Shown one piece after another: positions 1 to 11,405 of a DNA stretch of 24,104 nucleotides. Position numbers and translations under genes: made by a program. Position 1 is the stretch's first letter. Each line of letters starts with the position of its first letter. Under the pieces are notes generated by a model. That model was given only the letters and a program-made list of their open reading frames with translations, was not told where the DNA came from and ran no database searches. The DNA comes from Lingula anatina (taxonomy: Eukaryota; Brachiopoda; Lingulata; Lingulida; Lingulidae): positions 85,754-109,857 of the forward strand of contig NW_019775562.1 of the NCBI RefSeq assembly GCF_001039355.2, read 5' to 3'.

Positions 1-225
1 TATGTATTATAATGGGCGTGGGTCGTATGGACTGGGACATATATTGGATATTGATCATCAAGAGTACATGTATGCCATTAAATAAATAAACGTTTTGGGG
101 GATATGTCACTACGTATATGATTGAGTAAAATAAATAGATACCTGAAGGATTACAGTGTTTTTAAACCGACTGTTTTTTTTTCTAATTTGTCGACGACAG
201 TGACTGACTTACCAGGACGAATTAA

Positions 226-240
226 CCAGCGCCCCCTATC
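226..240 (-). promoter_or_regulatory. Weak CTCF-core-like site
   Basis: The reverse complement reads GATAGGGGGCGCTGG, sharing TAGGGGGCGCTGG with the consensus core but lacking the 5' CCA. Low confidence. Confidence 0.15.
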
Positions 241-969
241 AAAAGAACAATAAACTACTGTGTTTGTGTTTTTTTATTTAGAAGTATCACTCTGTCAATG
301 AATTCACCTCGAACATGTGCATCACTGCGGGAAAAAATAAGGGTCTGTTTGTAGAAGAGGGGGTTGGTCTAACCTAGAAAGACACACTCCTTTCTAACAA
401 CATGCGATTTTTTTACAAGTTATATTACAATAGTGCAGCTACAGAGAGGTTAGATTTGCTCGCTAGTCTATAATATTATACTAATTATGATCTGGTCTGC
501 CAAGATGGGTCGGTTCAAATCCAGTGTAAACAGTGCTGGTGTCACAAGTCCAGGTGTACCCAGTATATATTCTGTGATGTGACAGCGGTCGTCTGTCCCT
601 GTGTGTGACGGTATGCTACTAATACAGTAAGGAGACCTATTCCGCGGAATTCTCATATCCATCATTTCACATACGTGATAAACAATATCCCATTCTCATT
701 TTGACTTATACTTAACCTACTTTTAAAATCCACGTGGAATTAATAACCTAACTTTTCTTTAATGAAAACAACATAAACTTATTCAGAGGGAGTTTTCCCT
801 TTAGGTCTAGCAACAAGAAGATAGGGAAAAAATAAATTCGAACTCTGCGCAAATGTTGTGCAACGATTATACATTCTTGGCCAATGTATCTCGAATTAAC
901 AAATGGTTTGGCAATGTAATTAGGCGAGAAATATACCGTAGTCATTTCATCAGTTCGATAACTAATTTA

Positions 970-1016
970 ACAAACAAACAAACAAACAAATAAATAAATA
1001 AATGAATAAATAAATT
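970..1016 (+). repeat. (CAAA)n/(TAAA)n tetranucleotide tract
   Basis: Imperfect AAAC then AAAT repeats. On either strand such tracts often mark retroposon tails, but no coding remnant was recognised beside it. Confidence 0.85.
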
Positions 1017-1312
1017 AAAGAGATGAATACATTGTCCGAAGTTGTGAGATCCACAACAACATAACTAGATAGTTGGATAATAATCGATCTCAATAACGGC
1101 TCGAGCCCCGCAACCACACTCAGATTGAAAATAATCAAACTGAATAACACCACTTTCAGTGGCGAGACCTGGACTGTATGCACAATTACAAACACATACA
1201 TAAAGTGGTTCATCTCCTCGAAAAAATAAATCATTCAATGTCTAAATTACATATCGATTGGTAAAGACTACCACAGCATTCCAAGTGTTCTCTACTCCAA
1301 GGGGAAGCAATC

Positions 1313-1328
1313 GTGTGTGTGTGTGTGT
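1313..1328 (+). repeat. (GT)8 microsatellite
   Basis: Eight GT units. Confidence 0.9.
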
Positions 1329-1569
1329 CCACCGCCACCAGTTGACGGCATTCTAACGTTAGCAATTTTTTAACAGTTTGTTTCAATATACATTTTATTG
1401 GTTTTGGATTTATATTTTAAGTTAAAATTTTGAAGTCGTTTAGGCAGAAAAAGAAAAGAAAAAAAAATATAGGGTTTAAATAAATAATTAATCTTAACGT
1501 ATACATCAAATGTGATTTCACATTGTCAACATTTTGCACCATGAGGAGTAGCTGTTTTAAAGGTGTTGT

Positions 1570-1614
1570 AGAGAGGACGTTGTAGAGGGGGGGGGGGGGT
1601 TGTAGAGAGGACAT
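1570..1614 (+). repeat. GTTGTAGAGAGGAC repeats around a 13-base poly-G
   Basis: TTGTAGAG occurs three times (before, at and after the run) around poly-G at 1587-1599. It is a small purine-rich tandem structure 200 bases left of the gap. Confidence 0.75.
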
Positions 1615-1813
1615 TATATGTTCACATTTATTTTAAGATAATCTACCACGTCTTTTAGTTATATCAATGTACACACGACCGTATAGACTATTGAAGAGCT
1701 AGTAGCTTGTGGTATAAACACAGGCCCCGAAGAGGGCAGGGCGAATATTTAACCCACTATGTTTCCACACAGGCCAGAGAACCCCAGGGAGACATATCCA
1801 GGTTTGTTTTATG

Positions 1814-2014
1814 NNNNNNNNNNNNNNNNNNNNNNNNNNNNNNNNNNNNNNNNNNNNNNNNNNNNNNNNNNNNNNNNNNNNNNNNNNNNNNNNNNNNNNN
1901 NNNNNNNNNNNNNNNNNNNNNNNNNNNNNNNNNNNNNNNNNNNNNNNNNNNNNNNNNNNNNNNNNNNNNNNNNNNNNNNNNNNNNNNNNNNNNNNNNNNN
2001 NNNNNNNNNNNNNN
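1814..2014. other. Assembly gap (run of N)
   Basis: About 200 unresolved bases. The right edge is a G-rich run (2015-2030) and a 13-base poly-G lies 215 bases to the left, so the gap probably reflects failure to read through a purine-rich tract. Any open frame spanning it is meaningless. Confidence 1.
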
Positions 2015-2030
2015 GGGGGAGGGGGGGGGG
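2015..2030 (+). repeat. G-rich run at the gap edge
   Basis: Five G, A, ten G directly after the unresolved bases. Confidence 0.9.
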
Positions 2031-3249
2031 AGAAAAGCGATAGCTTCTAATATCCTGCACCAACCTGTGAGAACTGTGCAATTACGAAATGCTCTATAGT
2101 CTTTTCCAGTCCTTTACACCCATTTCCATTAAAGCTTTTATCAACCAAACATCGCTATAAAACGAATTCCCATTATTCATTAATATCTCCTGTGTGCGTT
2201 CTGCAACAGCAATTTGAAAGATAATTTGACAGGAATATTGGGAAGACCATCGACTGGGGTTAACAGTCCAGTAGCTCACAAAACCAGTGATTAGCACGGT
2301 GTGCAATTGGCATTTTGTAAAGCTGCCCATGGGATTTAAAATCCTGAGCAGGTTTGCAGATCTTGGATACCGTGAAGGGAGAGAATTGTTTTTACCCCCT
2401 CATTTTTGAGACTCGGGATTAGTAATAATTTTTCACACGAGTTATGGTCTACTTCTTGCTTCAATTTAAGTTCCAACTAGGTCAGCCAACGTTGCATAGT
2501 ACATGAAGTTGCATGAAGATAACCGCTTTTTTAGGACAGTAAATTTGCCAGGTTTCGGGTATCAAATGTGGTAGACGTGTCAACTTCAAACTAACTGTGT
2601 CTGACTTTTAACCTAAATTTAGAGTACTTTGAATGTAAAATGTCGCTGTGCCCCTCCAGGTCTAAAATGTGTGTTGTCAGCTGACTGTGGCTGGTCCTCA
2701 ATGTCACAGTGATCAGTTGGCTGTCAGTAGACTACTAGTAGTATATGGTCGTGTGAAAACTGGGGTCAGTGACGACACCCATTTCTTATCAAGTCAGTGC
2801 TCCAGTCAACAACTATCATAAGAGTTTTTTTTTATTGTATCTTTTATGCGTATCAACAAAATCTTAAGGTGCCTAATGTCTGTCATACTAAGACTTTGAC
2901 AACATATATGTACATGGAGATGCTGTCAGTTAAGAAGGACGAAACATTACCGTCGTCGGGGATTTTTTAAACAGGAAAACGATTATTTATATCGCAAACT
3001 ATTTCTACTCTACGTATATTTTGTCCAAGTATTTTTTTTTCAATCAGGCAGAAGAATACGACAATGAAGAATGCATTTCTGTGGTAGAGCAGTATATCCT
3101 TTAAGTTATAAATTCTCTTTTAAAATGACATAACATGAAAATGATCAGTTCCAGTCTTGAATGTACACAGTTTATACTAAAAAGACATGTATTTTTCACC
3201 CTCTGATATCTAAAATACAACACACAATCACACTATGGGCAACATTTTG

Positions 3250-3273
3250 GTAACAGACTACTAGCGCACCCTG
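3250..3273 (+). repeat. Copy 1 of a perfect 24-base dispersed repeat
   Basis: Starts GTAACAGACTACTAGCG and ends CACCCTG, and is identical over 24 bases to 5953-5976 in the same orientation. Sequence on both sides differs apart from a few T-rich bases (TTTTG) upstream. Confidence 0.85.
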
Positions 3274-4312
3274 GGGTCAGAGAGCAGTATTTGTCAAGGA
3301 AGTTCCGCAATTCAACCGCTTTGCGTATGTAGTAAACAAAACACTATATCAAAGTCATTCCTCTTATTAAAAAAAAAGAATGCCATCATTTACTTTGTCA
3401 ACGTCCGCCAGTCGTGTAAAAAATACAGAAGAGCCGCATTGCTCACCCAAGTGACGACAACAGTGCCTGGTCGCAAGAAGCTGCTGACTGTACAACACTA
3501 TCCTCTTAAACACTGATAAATTACATGAAATTAAAATAATTATTGGAATCTTCTGATATTTTTTATTTGAGAAGTTTCGTGATGTTGTTTAATTTATAGC
3601 TGGATGCAAGTGAAAGATGTCACGTTCAAAGTGTATTTGAGTGCAGCATAAGTAAGACTGTTGTGAACGTGCATCACACGATGTTTGTTCGTTGTGTGAA
3701 AGTGAGCTCACAGTGCATCGCATCATATCAAGTTAGACCCACAAATCTATTGCGACGCCAGACTATCGCAGTCAATACACCATATACAGTGTCATATACG
3801 TGTCTACTTCAGTGCAAGTCCCAGACTAACTGTCACCGAAAGCGTGTAGGACTTTTCGCAAAACACGTACACCAAATACAGGGTGTCCGTCCTGATTCGA
3901 AAGAAAAAATCAAAACCATAGCACTTCAGGTCCTTGCTTACGCTGAACCAGAGCGCTTTACCGTAGAAAAACGTGCTGCTTTCATATTTAGTCAATCTCC
4001 CTAGCTAGTGTAAGTGAATAACTTTTTGAAAAGATTAGAATGTGATTGAAGGCACTTTCTCTGGCGATTTGTCCCTTCTGTCACAGTTAACCAGTGGACA
4101 TGTCACACGTCATGGTCACGGGTGGGTTGTTAGCAGGTATGGCCGGACACAGGCAGGAGTCAAGCATGAAATGGGTAGGTCATGAATGTCATCTTAATAT
4201 CTCTGACCATACAGTCCTGTCATCTCTTTGACGTTTTTTCTTACGACTCGAGTTTGTCTCGTGTTGTGGTGGGGAAATATATTAGAATTGCTTTTCTAGC
4301 ATTTCAGCTGTG

Positions 4313-4347
4313 GAGAGAGAGAGAGAAAGAGAGAGGGGGGGGGGGGG
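4313..4347 (+). repeat. (GA)n followed by poly-G
   Basis: Imperfect GA repeat running into 13 G. Confidence 0.9.
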
Positions 4348-5952
4348 CGATGAAGGCCAGGAGAAGGTTATACTAACTGTAGAAATAAAAGAAAGAAATG
4401 TAAGGAAAAAATGAAATAAGAAAGCGAAAATAACCATCAACATCAGATAAACAGTCGGGCAGGCCAAGCCAAGGATGGGCAGGTAAATACAAGACTTCAA
4501 CCAACGGCTTTCCTTGAGGTGAACGTACGTAAATGGACACCACAAATGTAGAAGACTGACCTATAGATGTGAGAAGCAGGCAATTCCTAGGAGGCCAGAT
4601 CTAATACCTCAGTTTACATACACCTCAACCCATGCTGGCGGCACAGCCTGCTAGACTAATTTACTTAGGCTAATAATATTTTTTTCTTGCATAATGACTA
4701 TTTAAAATGTCTAATGTTTGTTTTTCTTATTTGAGAATGTTTTCGTTTAATTTGAAAGAGAGCTGATAAAATGTATACACATTTTTTTTGGTACTATAGT
4801 ATGTTCCAAGTGTTTGATGCAGCTTTTAACTTCAAGTTGATTTGGTGAGTTTTTATCTATTCATTAATTTTTTGTAACCATCCGCCTGAAAGGGAAAAAA
4901 GTACGCCAACCTAACTCTCTCTACGAAATCCTCCTCAAGCCCACCCAGATTTGCTTTACATTGGATTTGCCTGTCTGCACTGTGTGCTTTCTATACACTT
5001 GTCAACAGTGCGATTATGTAAATAATGTACATACAACATCTGCGGGAAGAGAACTAAAGTTGCTATGATACGATGCGATTACTTAATTTTTTCCTCCCAA
5101 TAAGCTGATGCCCAGGTGTGATATGTGGCAAAACAAAACTAGAGTCTCCACAGAATCGCAATAGGACCAGGATTATATCAGCCAGAGAGAAGACCCCTGG
5201 AGTTCAGCTAGCACATCCCGCTTGCTTAAGTCACAATGGTAGTAGCCGGGAGTGGGATATTCCCGTGTCCAAGGTCGGGAAAAATACATATTTTTGCACC
5301 CTGTGTGCACCCACTATAAAACATGTATCAGCCTCGAGTCGCCAGCAGTGCGCACCTGTTGTTACTGGAATGCCTGACGAGTTTGTCATCCTGAGCTCTA
5401 GGTGCAGATGTACATGTACGTGCACCTTGCTGATCCTTGCTGACTCCTGGGTGTGTGTGCGAATTATGTATAACCAGCCCGTATCACTACAATTCTGAAC
5501 TAAATATTCCTTATTGCGCCCCGACAAGGACGCGAGGCAAGTGTCAGTCAGGGTTTGTGATAGAAAATGAAGCAGAAAAGTAGATTTGGCAATCACGGCT
5601 CCGTTTAATGCTACATTGTCCGTATAGGGCCTCTTTGCAACCCCACAAATGTAAATATGTGCACTATTTGTTTGGATATTTATCATTTATGCTGTAACAT
5701 CGCGCAATTTTAATTTTACTGAACATTATCTAATGCTTTATAATAACTTTACACTTTTCTTTTACTAGAGGGACCTTTCAATAAAAGCGGCCGTCACCGG
5801 CCATATTTTGAACACCATATTTGTGTTTGTCGTTCACTTAAATTTTCGCTTGGGTTAATAAGGAGACATAAAGGAGTTAGTCAGACTACCCTCTGACATC
5901 AGTGGCTCCTAAAATAGTATACACAATTAAAGTACGAGCATACAATTATTTT

Positions 5953-5976
5953 GTAACAGACTACTAGCGCACCCTG
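5953..5976 (+). repeat. Copy 2 of a perfect 24-base dispersed repeat
   Basis: Identical to 3250-3273. The inner TAGCGCACCCT resembles the TAGCGCCCTA motif at 6344-6355, so the two may belong to one repeat family. Confidence 0.85.
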
Positions 5977-6343
5977 ATTTATTTGCTGGAGAATTCAAAC
6001 TTAAAGCAAGAAATCACAGTACAACATCCATCGATTCCTTAAAGCCGTATACTTATTCAACTGGAGCGTCAAGTCCAATGTACATAAACTTTGACAAACA
6101 TGATCGCACAAGAAAACCACATGTTACGTAAATCCATCTTCTTTGCATCCGCTGTGATTCACTCACACGTACCTCGCCACCGCTATTGAAACTAGGTCCT
6201 CTCAGGATGCAGTGTAAAGAAATGTGTTTTATTAGACTCCAGGCCTCAGGGTAGTTCACTAAATACAAAACAGCGACTTTCTTGTGCAAGTCTAGCTGCT
6301 CCACCCTCAGTTCCAGCGACTGTTGAGAGCATGCCTCTAAAAA

Positions 6344-6551
6344 CTAGCGCCCTATGTACAGTGAAAACGAGCGCCCTACCCTTTACCAGGGCAACAGATT
6401 GATTTTCACTACATATTAACAGATAATGTATCTGGCTTAATACGGTCAATCTTCTAAATGTGAAATATGTGCCTATAATATCTGCCACCCTGGTAGAGGG
6501 TTCTAGCACCTTATGATCAGAGAGAACTAGCACCCTATGAACAGTGAACTT
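6344..6551 (+). repeat. Degenerate 24-base-period motif, two pairs
   Basis: CTAGCGCCCTATG at 6344 is followed exactly 24 bases on by CGAGCGCCCTACC at 6368. CTAGCACCTTATG at 6503 is followed exactly 24 bases on by CTAGCACCCTATG at 6527. The first and last copies both continue into ACAGTGAA. The sequence between the pairs has lost recognisable copies. Confidence 0.5.
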
Positions 6552-6704
6552 ATTAACAGAGTCCGACCTTCCTGGTCCGACTAGGAAAGCCAGATTGAGC
6601 TACTGCCACTGTATTTTGATTAATGCGATTGATTAGAGCTTCGGGCGAGCGTCCGCTTAAGGGCACGGCTAAGGAATAACATAAAGTGTCAAGTCCTACT
6701 TTAT

Positions 6705-6722
6705 ATCCTGTTTAAACAGGAT
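6705..6722. repeat. Perfect 18-base palindrome
   Basis: ATCCTGTTTAAACAGGAT reads the same on both strands. It stands alone, with no gene recognised nearby. Confidence 0.9.
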
Positions 6723-8870
6723 GGAGTAAAAACAGTGTTTAAAAAACTAGAATAGCGGCAATTTACTGTGTCACCAACTACACATACCCATACTTCAACA
6801 TGTACGGTGTTTAGCTCAAGTACGTACCTTGCCCATACACAAGCATGAAAACCCATAAAATATTTACCTTAGTACAACAGAGGTTTGGTGTAGTATCGGT
6901 TTACTATTAACTGTGGTGTTTTACTACAGGTGTGTGTATTAATCAGGACATAACCGCCTGGCAGTTATATCGTGGCGGGAGCGGCGGCTGTTGACAGCAC
7001 ATACCACACAATACGTATTTTCACAGAGGTCGAGCTAAAAACATTGGGAAGGTTAAATCTCAATGACACAGCTATCTACCTACACAGCACGCTGGAAAGT
7101 CAACACAGAGAAGAGACGTCACCTCTCAAACCATCACATACCTTCAACCTTTCCGTTAACACTGGATCTGTACCAGAACCCTCCATCGTGAACCCTGAGA
7201 TACCGTCTTAATTGCCTTCAAACCCCACCGAGATACAACTCCTCCGTGTAACCAGCACTGGCGTCCTTCACGACCTTACTCAGCCATAGAGTACATTATG
7301 CAGCTTGCACTGAAGGCCGTATTCATTAGAGAGTATACGGCGTGTATTATGCGTCGGTATCGATCGATCTCTCCTCCATGCTAGCCGCATGAACCAATCA
7401 AAACACCGTGGTGTAACAAGGCTTACGTATACAAAAACAACTGTAAATCGTTAAGATCATTTGTTCTATTTAACCAAGTCAATGCGCGCAGTGAATTTAA
7501 AAACGCGCACACACTTGCTCGTGTATATCGTTACAAATGTTTACTATATCATTATTATGCTGAACACGACAACCAACCAGTACGAGGCACGCGGAATGGG
7601 GGAATAAAACCGTGTTTGTTTCTGAGTGCTAAGTAGAAACAAAATAAGGCACTGTAGTTTTATTTGCTCATGGGTATACCTAAAATACCAATGCACACTA
7701 CGATGTTATTTTAGTACCCACTAGTTTACTGTTATTGTGCTTTAAATTTGCTGACAACTTTTTTTTTGTTTCTAATTATTGTGCGTATTTTTCTCTAAAT
7801 TAAGATATTAGACAAATAATAGAAAACTGTACAAAGACACTATAATGATAGTATATACTACGAGAAGATCGGATGCGCATTTCTGAATGAACACGGTCAC
7901 TTTCGATTTAGAAGAGAGTTGAACTTGGCTATGGATAAGACGTCAGGTTGAAGACGGTTATTTTTCTAATCCATGTAATCCATTTGTGCCATGTGTTTTA
8001 ATAAAATACATGGCTTCTATAAAAAAAGGTCATTTAGGATACAGGAGATAACTGTTAAACACATGACCGTCTCTTTATGATGGTTTTAATACCAGGTTGC
8101 ATGTACACAGAATGCTGTAAATTTACTTTAGTCACACAAAAAAATGCAAATGCTCCTTCATTTTGAGAAAGATTAGTTTTCATGTAGCTACCTATAACTA
8201 AACCTACAGTGAAAAAAAAAAACACACAGTGAATATAACATCCACTATTTGACACTGTCACCAACTCCAGGCACTCATGTAAATTGAGATCAATAGGAAA
8301 TAAAACATCGGCCTCACCATAAATCATTACGTTGTTCCAATATTCCGGATCCGTTAGAGGTATAGATGTGCCATCAGACACAAAGCATTCTGATATTCAC
8401 TCTTCCTCTAGATAACAACCCTGCTGGTCACCCTGTAGTACGGGCCTAGTTTGTATTATATAAGAATAAGAATAATAAAATCCTATTATGACTCAAAGAT
8501 ATATCAGAAGGATTGAATTTAAATAATTGTAAAAATGAAATAGAATTTTGAGTTTAAATTTGATGGGAGATGAAAATGTTTATCCTTGGTATTGAGCCAC
8601 TGAAATTCACAAAATTATCTGGAAAACTCGACACTGATAAATGAAAAAAAAAGTATGAAATGCCCCTTAAAAACCCGTTCCGTGAAGTATTTCTTCGCGG
8701 AAATAATTCGCCCCTAAATGTAAAACGTATTTAGTTGGATACCGCCCGCATGATCTTACAACCAAGGCCTGCTCGAGCAAAAACAACATAATAACATAAT
8801 ATAAATATAGATACGAGGACGTATTGTCTACGGCAGTAAGTGTCGCCATACAGTGTCACACTCTCAACAA

Positions 8871-8872
<2 letters not shown>

Positions 8873-8908
<36 letters not shown>
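8873..8908 (+). repeat. (AC)18 microsatellite
   Basis: Eighteen uninterrupted AC units. Confidence 0.97.
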
Positions 8909-8912
<4 letters not shown>

Positions 8913-8960
8913 TAAAATAAATAGAAATTCTGTACAGATACATATCTGCGAAGGTACGAA

Positions 8961-8972
8961 GGGGGGGGGGGG
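8961..8972 (+). repeat. Poly-G run of 12
   Basis: Twelve consecutive G. Confidence 0.9.
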
Positions 8973-9612
8973 TAGTCATGTATACCTTAGTTTCCAAAGG
9001 GAGGGGCGGGAGTGACTCTCAATCACTCACAAAAAAGGGTATCCTTTTTTCGATATCCTGCATTCACCAAGTGCAATATCATTGCAGCAAGAAAAATGAC
9101 GTCTGGATACTTCTGACAGCAATACTTTATTATGAGACATGAAGCATGATGTGAAGTCATTACCATTAATTACAGCTGGCGGGAGCATGTGACATGAACA
9201 ATATGAAATACCCCTATTTATAATTTTTGTCCCTCTCAGCAGGCTGATACAATACGCTGGGAAGAAATAAATGCGACGGCTGTACCCGCGTCACTTCTCT
9301 ACAGCATTGAATGGAAGCCTTAATGGACAGGCTGGGCTCGTGTAAATCACTTATATAAATGTTTAGTCTAACTGGATAAAAATTATTCTTCACGTAATGT
9401 ACTTGATATACTTTGAAAGATAAAATAAGATGAAAAACGAGACTCAGACAAATGCATCTTAGCTCTTGATGACGGCGTACAAGTGTTATCTGCCCTGCGT
9501 GATAGAAATAGTGACTTGTAGTCTTTGGTTAAATTTCATACTAATTTCTCATCAGGCGTGCAGTTAACAGAGCCGAACAATCACGTGGCAAAATCAGACC
9601 ACGAGTTGGGCT

Positions 9613-9633
9613 GAGAGAGAGAGAGAGAGAGGG
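9613..9633 (+). repeat. (GA)n microsatellite
   Basis: About nine GA units followed by GGG. Confidence 0.9.
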
Positions 9634-11114
9634 TGTGATGGGATGCAATGAACCCCTTTTTTCTCTAAGAAAATTACAGAATAAACACGAATGTGACACT
9701 AATAAAAACAGAAAAGAGAGGATAGCTTTGGCGGGGGTGCAACTTTCCCTTTTACACAACCATGGAATTTATGTTGGTTTTAATAAGAAGCCTCGGTGCA
9801 CCTCGTGTCTAAATGAACATTTACAGTTCCGCACCATCTTATCAAACGGTCCTATCCACAAGAAGCCAGTCTAACCTATCTGTTGGGGGAGATAGTCACC
9901 GTAAACACAGTGTCCGTGATATAGTACAGAATTGATTCACCCGTCATAAAAAGAACTGGAAAATGCACCTCGAGTATCTATCTCGTATGAAGACACCTAC
10001 ATATGTAAACTGAGCACCAGACTGATGATCTGATAGCCTATTATAGGGTTGGATAATAACGCTCATTTATCGAAATGTAAATGGTAAACTGATTGGTTGT
10101 AAATTTACACAGCTAGGTTAAATATATGAAGGTTATATCAACGGTAGCCTTTCCAGTGAGGTCTTATCTATGTTAGCTTACAGTGCGCCTGCTTGCTCAG
10201 TGCAAGTCGTCTCTCTCCACATGACAGCTAAGACCACGCGTTTAATTCTGTGCTGACGCAAGTTTTCTGTGCACAAAAATACTTCCATAATAATGCTTAT
10301 GGTCAAGCCCAAGCGGTCTCTGGCATTAAAAACCGCGATATATATGCTTCTCACTTTTAACTACACATGATAGTTCTGCTTTGATTGAAAAAAAATTTAA
10401 TGCACATACTTTTTGTCGCACAATATGACTTGTACAAACTGGATTCTATCTTCTTGTATCAAGCTACTCAATTTAAACAAACAGGTGTGGTCACCTTGGA
10501 AAAGAGTCAAATCAAACGAGGCTGGCGTTGAATAATTTCTTTTGCTTAACCTTTGTCCAAATACCTTAGAAACTAGGTCACTTGCCCAGTTATCTCTGGA
10601 GGTTATCAGAAGCTAGTACCACTTTTTTTTTACATACTTCTGTAAAAAGCATGGACAAAGCATGGGCTATGTCCTTGCGCAATCCTAGGTGACACTTATA
10701 CAAGGCCCCTCCACCACGTGGTAGTTTATTCATTGGACAGACTTCTTCTACAAGAACACTCTGTGACTCAACTCCAATAACCAATTTCTCTTTTCAAACA
10801 AACATGATAGTAATTAAACGACAATTAGTTAAGTCCTGGAATAACTGACGTGAGAACACGTAAACGATTCAGTTTGCGACACTTCCCAGACTAGACGGAG
10901 AAATCATTTCAGGATAATCAGCCTCTGCACTGATATGATACATGCAGGGACCTACAGTCACATGTAGGCCCGAGATATGCTCCTTCACAAGCCTTTAATT
11001 TCTGTTTTCAGTCCATTTTTACCAACTACTAAATAATTCAAAATTCAGAAGGATAAGCAGAATGACAAATCAATGAAGATGACATAGATGTGATAGGGGG
11101 TGATAATTAAGATC

Positions 11115-11117
<3 letters not shown>

Positions 11118-11152
<35 letters not shown>

Positions 11153-11156
11153 GGGG
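11118..11156 (+). repeat. (GA)n microsatellite just downstream of the left first-exon donor
   Basis: Imperfect GA repeat then poly-G. Read on the - strand it lies 19 bases beyond the donor at 11174, inside the presumed first intron. Confidence 0.9.
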
Positions 11157-11174
11157 CTGGCTGAGTTCACCTAC

Positions 11175-11405
11175 CTCCCCTGGCCCCCAGGTGTCACCAG
11201 AGCTTTCAGATGCCTGTTCATCGATCTTTTCATCAAGTTTATGATACTCGTCCTTAGACAGATCCGTTCTTGACCGTAACTCCAAGTGGGACCTGGACCT
11301 GTGGGCGGAGTGGATGGACCAGGCTGAGCTGACAGTTTGCACCGGGCCTTTATAGTTTAACGAGTAGGTGCTGGAAGCAAGGGTCTCAGGTAGCGTTAAC
11401 GGCAT
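11175..11405 (-). CDS. Probable first coding exon of an unrecognised gene running leftward
   Basis: On the - strand, ATG at 11405 lies in a strong Kozak context (CACCGCCATGCC). An in-frame TAA lies 33 bases upstream (11436-11438). The frame runs 77 codons to a near-consensus donor, GGGGAG|GTAGGTGA, in phase 0; beyond it the frame falls into a (GA)n microsatellite, so splicing at this donor is the sensible reading. The product begins MPLTLPETLASSTYSLNYKG, then has a basic Ser/His/Arg stretch (SIHSAHRSRSHLELRSR), then a charged, helix-prone DEYHKLDEKIDEQASESSGD. There is no signal peptide or membrane segment, which suits the cytosolic N-terminus of a larger protein. I do not recognise it. It cannot join the 13825-14094 exon, because no matching acceptor phase is visible. 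Confidence 0.45.

Larger units (their letters stand above)
1..1813. other. No gene recognised; AT-rich non-coding sequence with simple repeats
   Basis: Open frames here are short, low-complexity or have random composition. A GGTTCAAATCC string near 513-523 resembles a tRNA/SINE B box, but no matching A box or cloverleaf was found. Confidence 0.6.
2031..11174. other. No gene supported; probable intronic or intergenic sequence with scattered repeats
   Basis: If the 11175-11405 exon is real, part of this stretch is its first intron on the - strand. Open frames of 60-150 codons (for example 3663-4004 +, 5231-5686 -, 8055-8381 -) have no recognisable domain and overlap on both strands, as expected by chance. 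One splice-bounded - strand candidate (6173-6258) is discussed in the findings. Otherwise the contents are microsatellites, the 24-base repeat pair and palindromes. Confidence 0.5.

Noticed and set aside
503-530. tRNA or SINE B box (GGTTCAAATCC)
   Set aside because: No A box at the right distance and no cloverleaf arms could be drawn around it.
1080-1115. tRNA-derived SINE read on the - strand (GGGGCTCGAGCC with a TTTA/TTTG tail)
   Set aside because: The string departs from a B box at key positions, and no A box or second copy in the window was found.
962-1234. 90-codon - strand open frame with hydrophobic content
   Set aside because: Its C-terminal half is the translated (TTTA)n/(TTTG)n tract and no domain or splice context supports it.
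1707-2099. Open frames spanning the N run
   Set aside because: They exist only because unknown bases are read as non-stop codons.
3663-4004. 113-codon + strand open frame
   Set aside because: Composition looks random, no domain is recognised and there is no supporting splice or start context; it is overlapped by an antisense frame.
5231-5686. 151-codon - strand open frame, the second longest outside known features
   Set aside because: Overlaps a 126-codon frame on the other strand; no recognisable motif, and His/Val alternation (KVHVHVHLHLEL) comes from GTGCAC/ACATGT repetition. Chance frame in a stop-poor patch.
3250-5976. LTRs or transposon termini flanking a 2.7-kb element
   Set aside because: The 24-base repeats are direct, too short for LTRs, and the sequence between them has no transposase, integrase or reverse-transcriptase remnant.
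6972-7211. 79-codon + strand open frame beginning with GTG
   Set aside because: No ATG start, no clear acceptor in frame and no known domain; cannot be distinguished from chance.
8055-8381. - strand frame with a possible small exon (CFVSDGTSIPLTDPEYWNNV)
   Set aside because: A GTGAGG donor is present but the upstream AG lacks a pyrimidine tract, and the rest of the frame is poly-Phe from an A-run.
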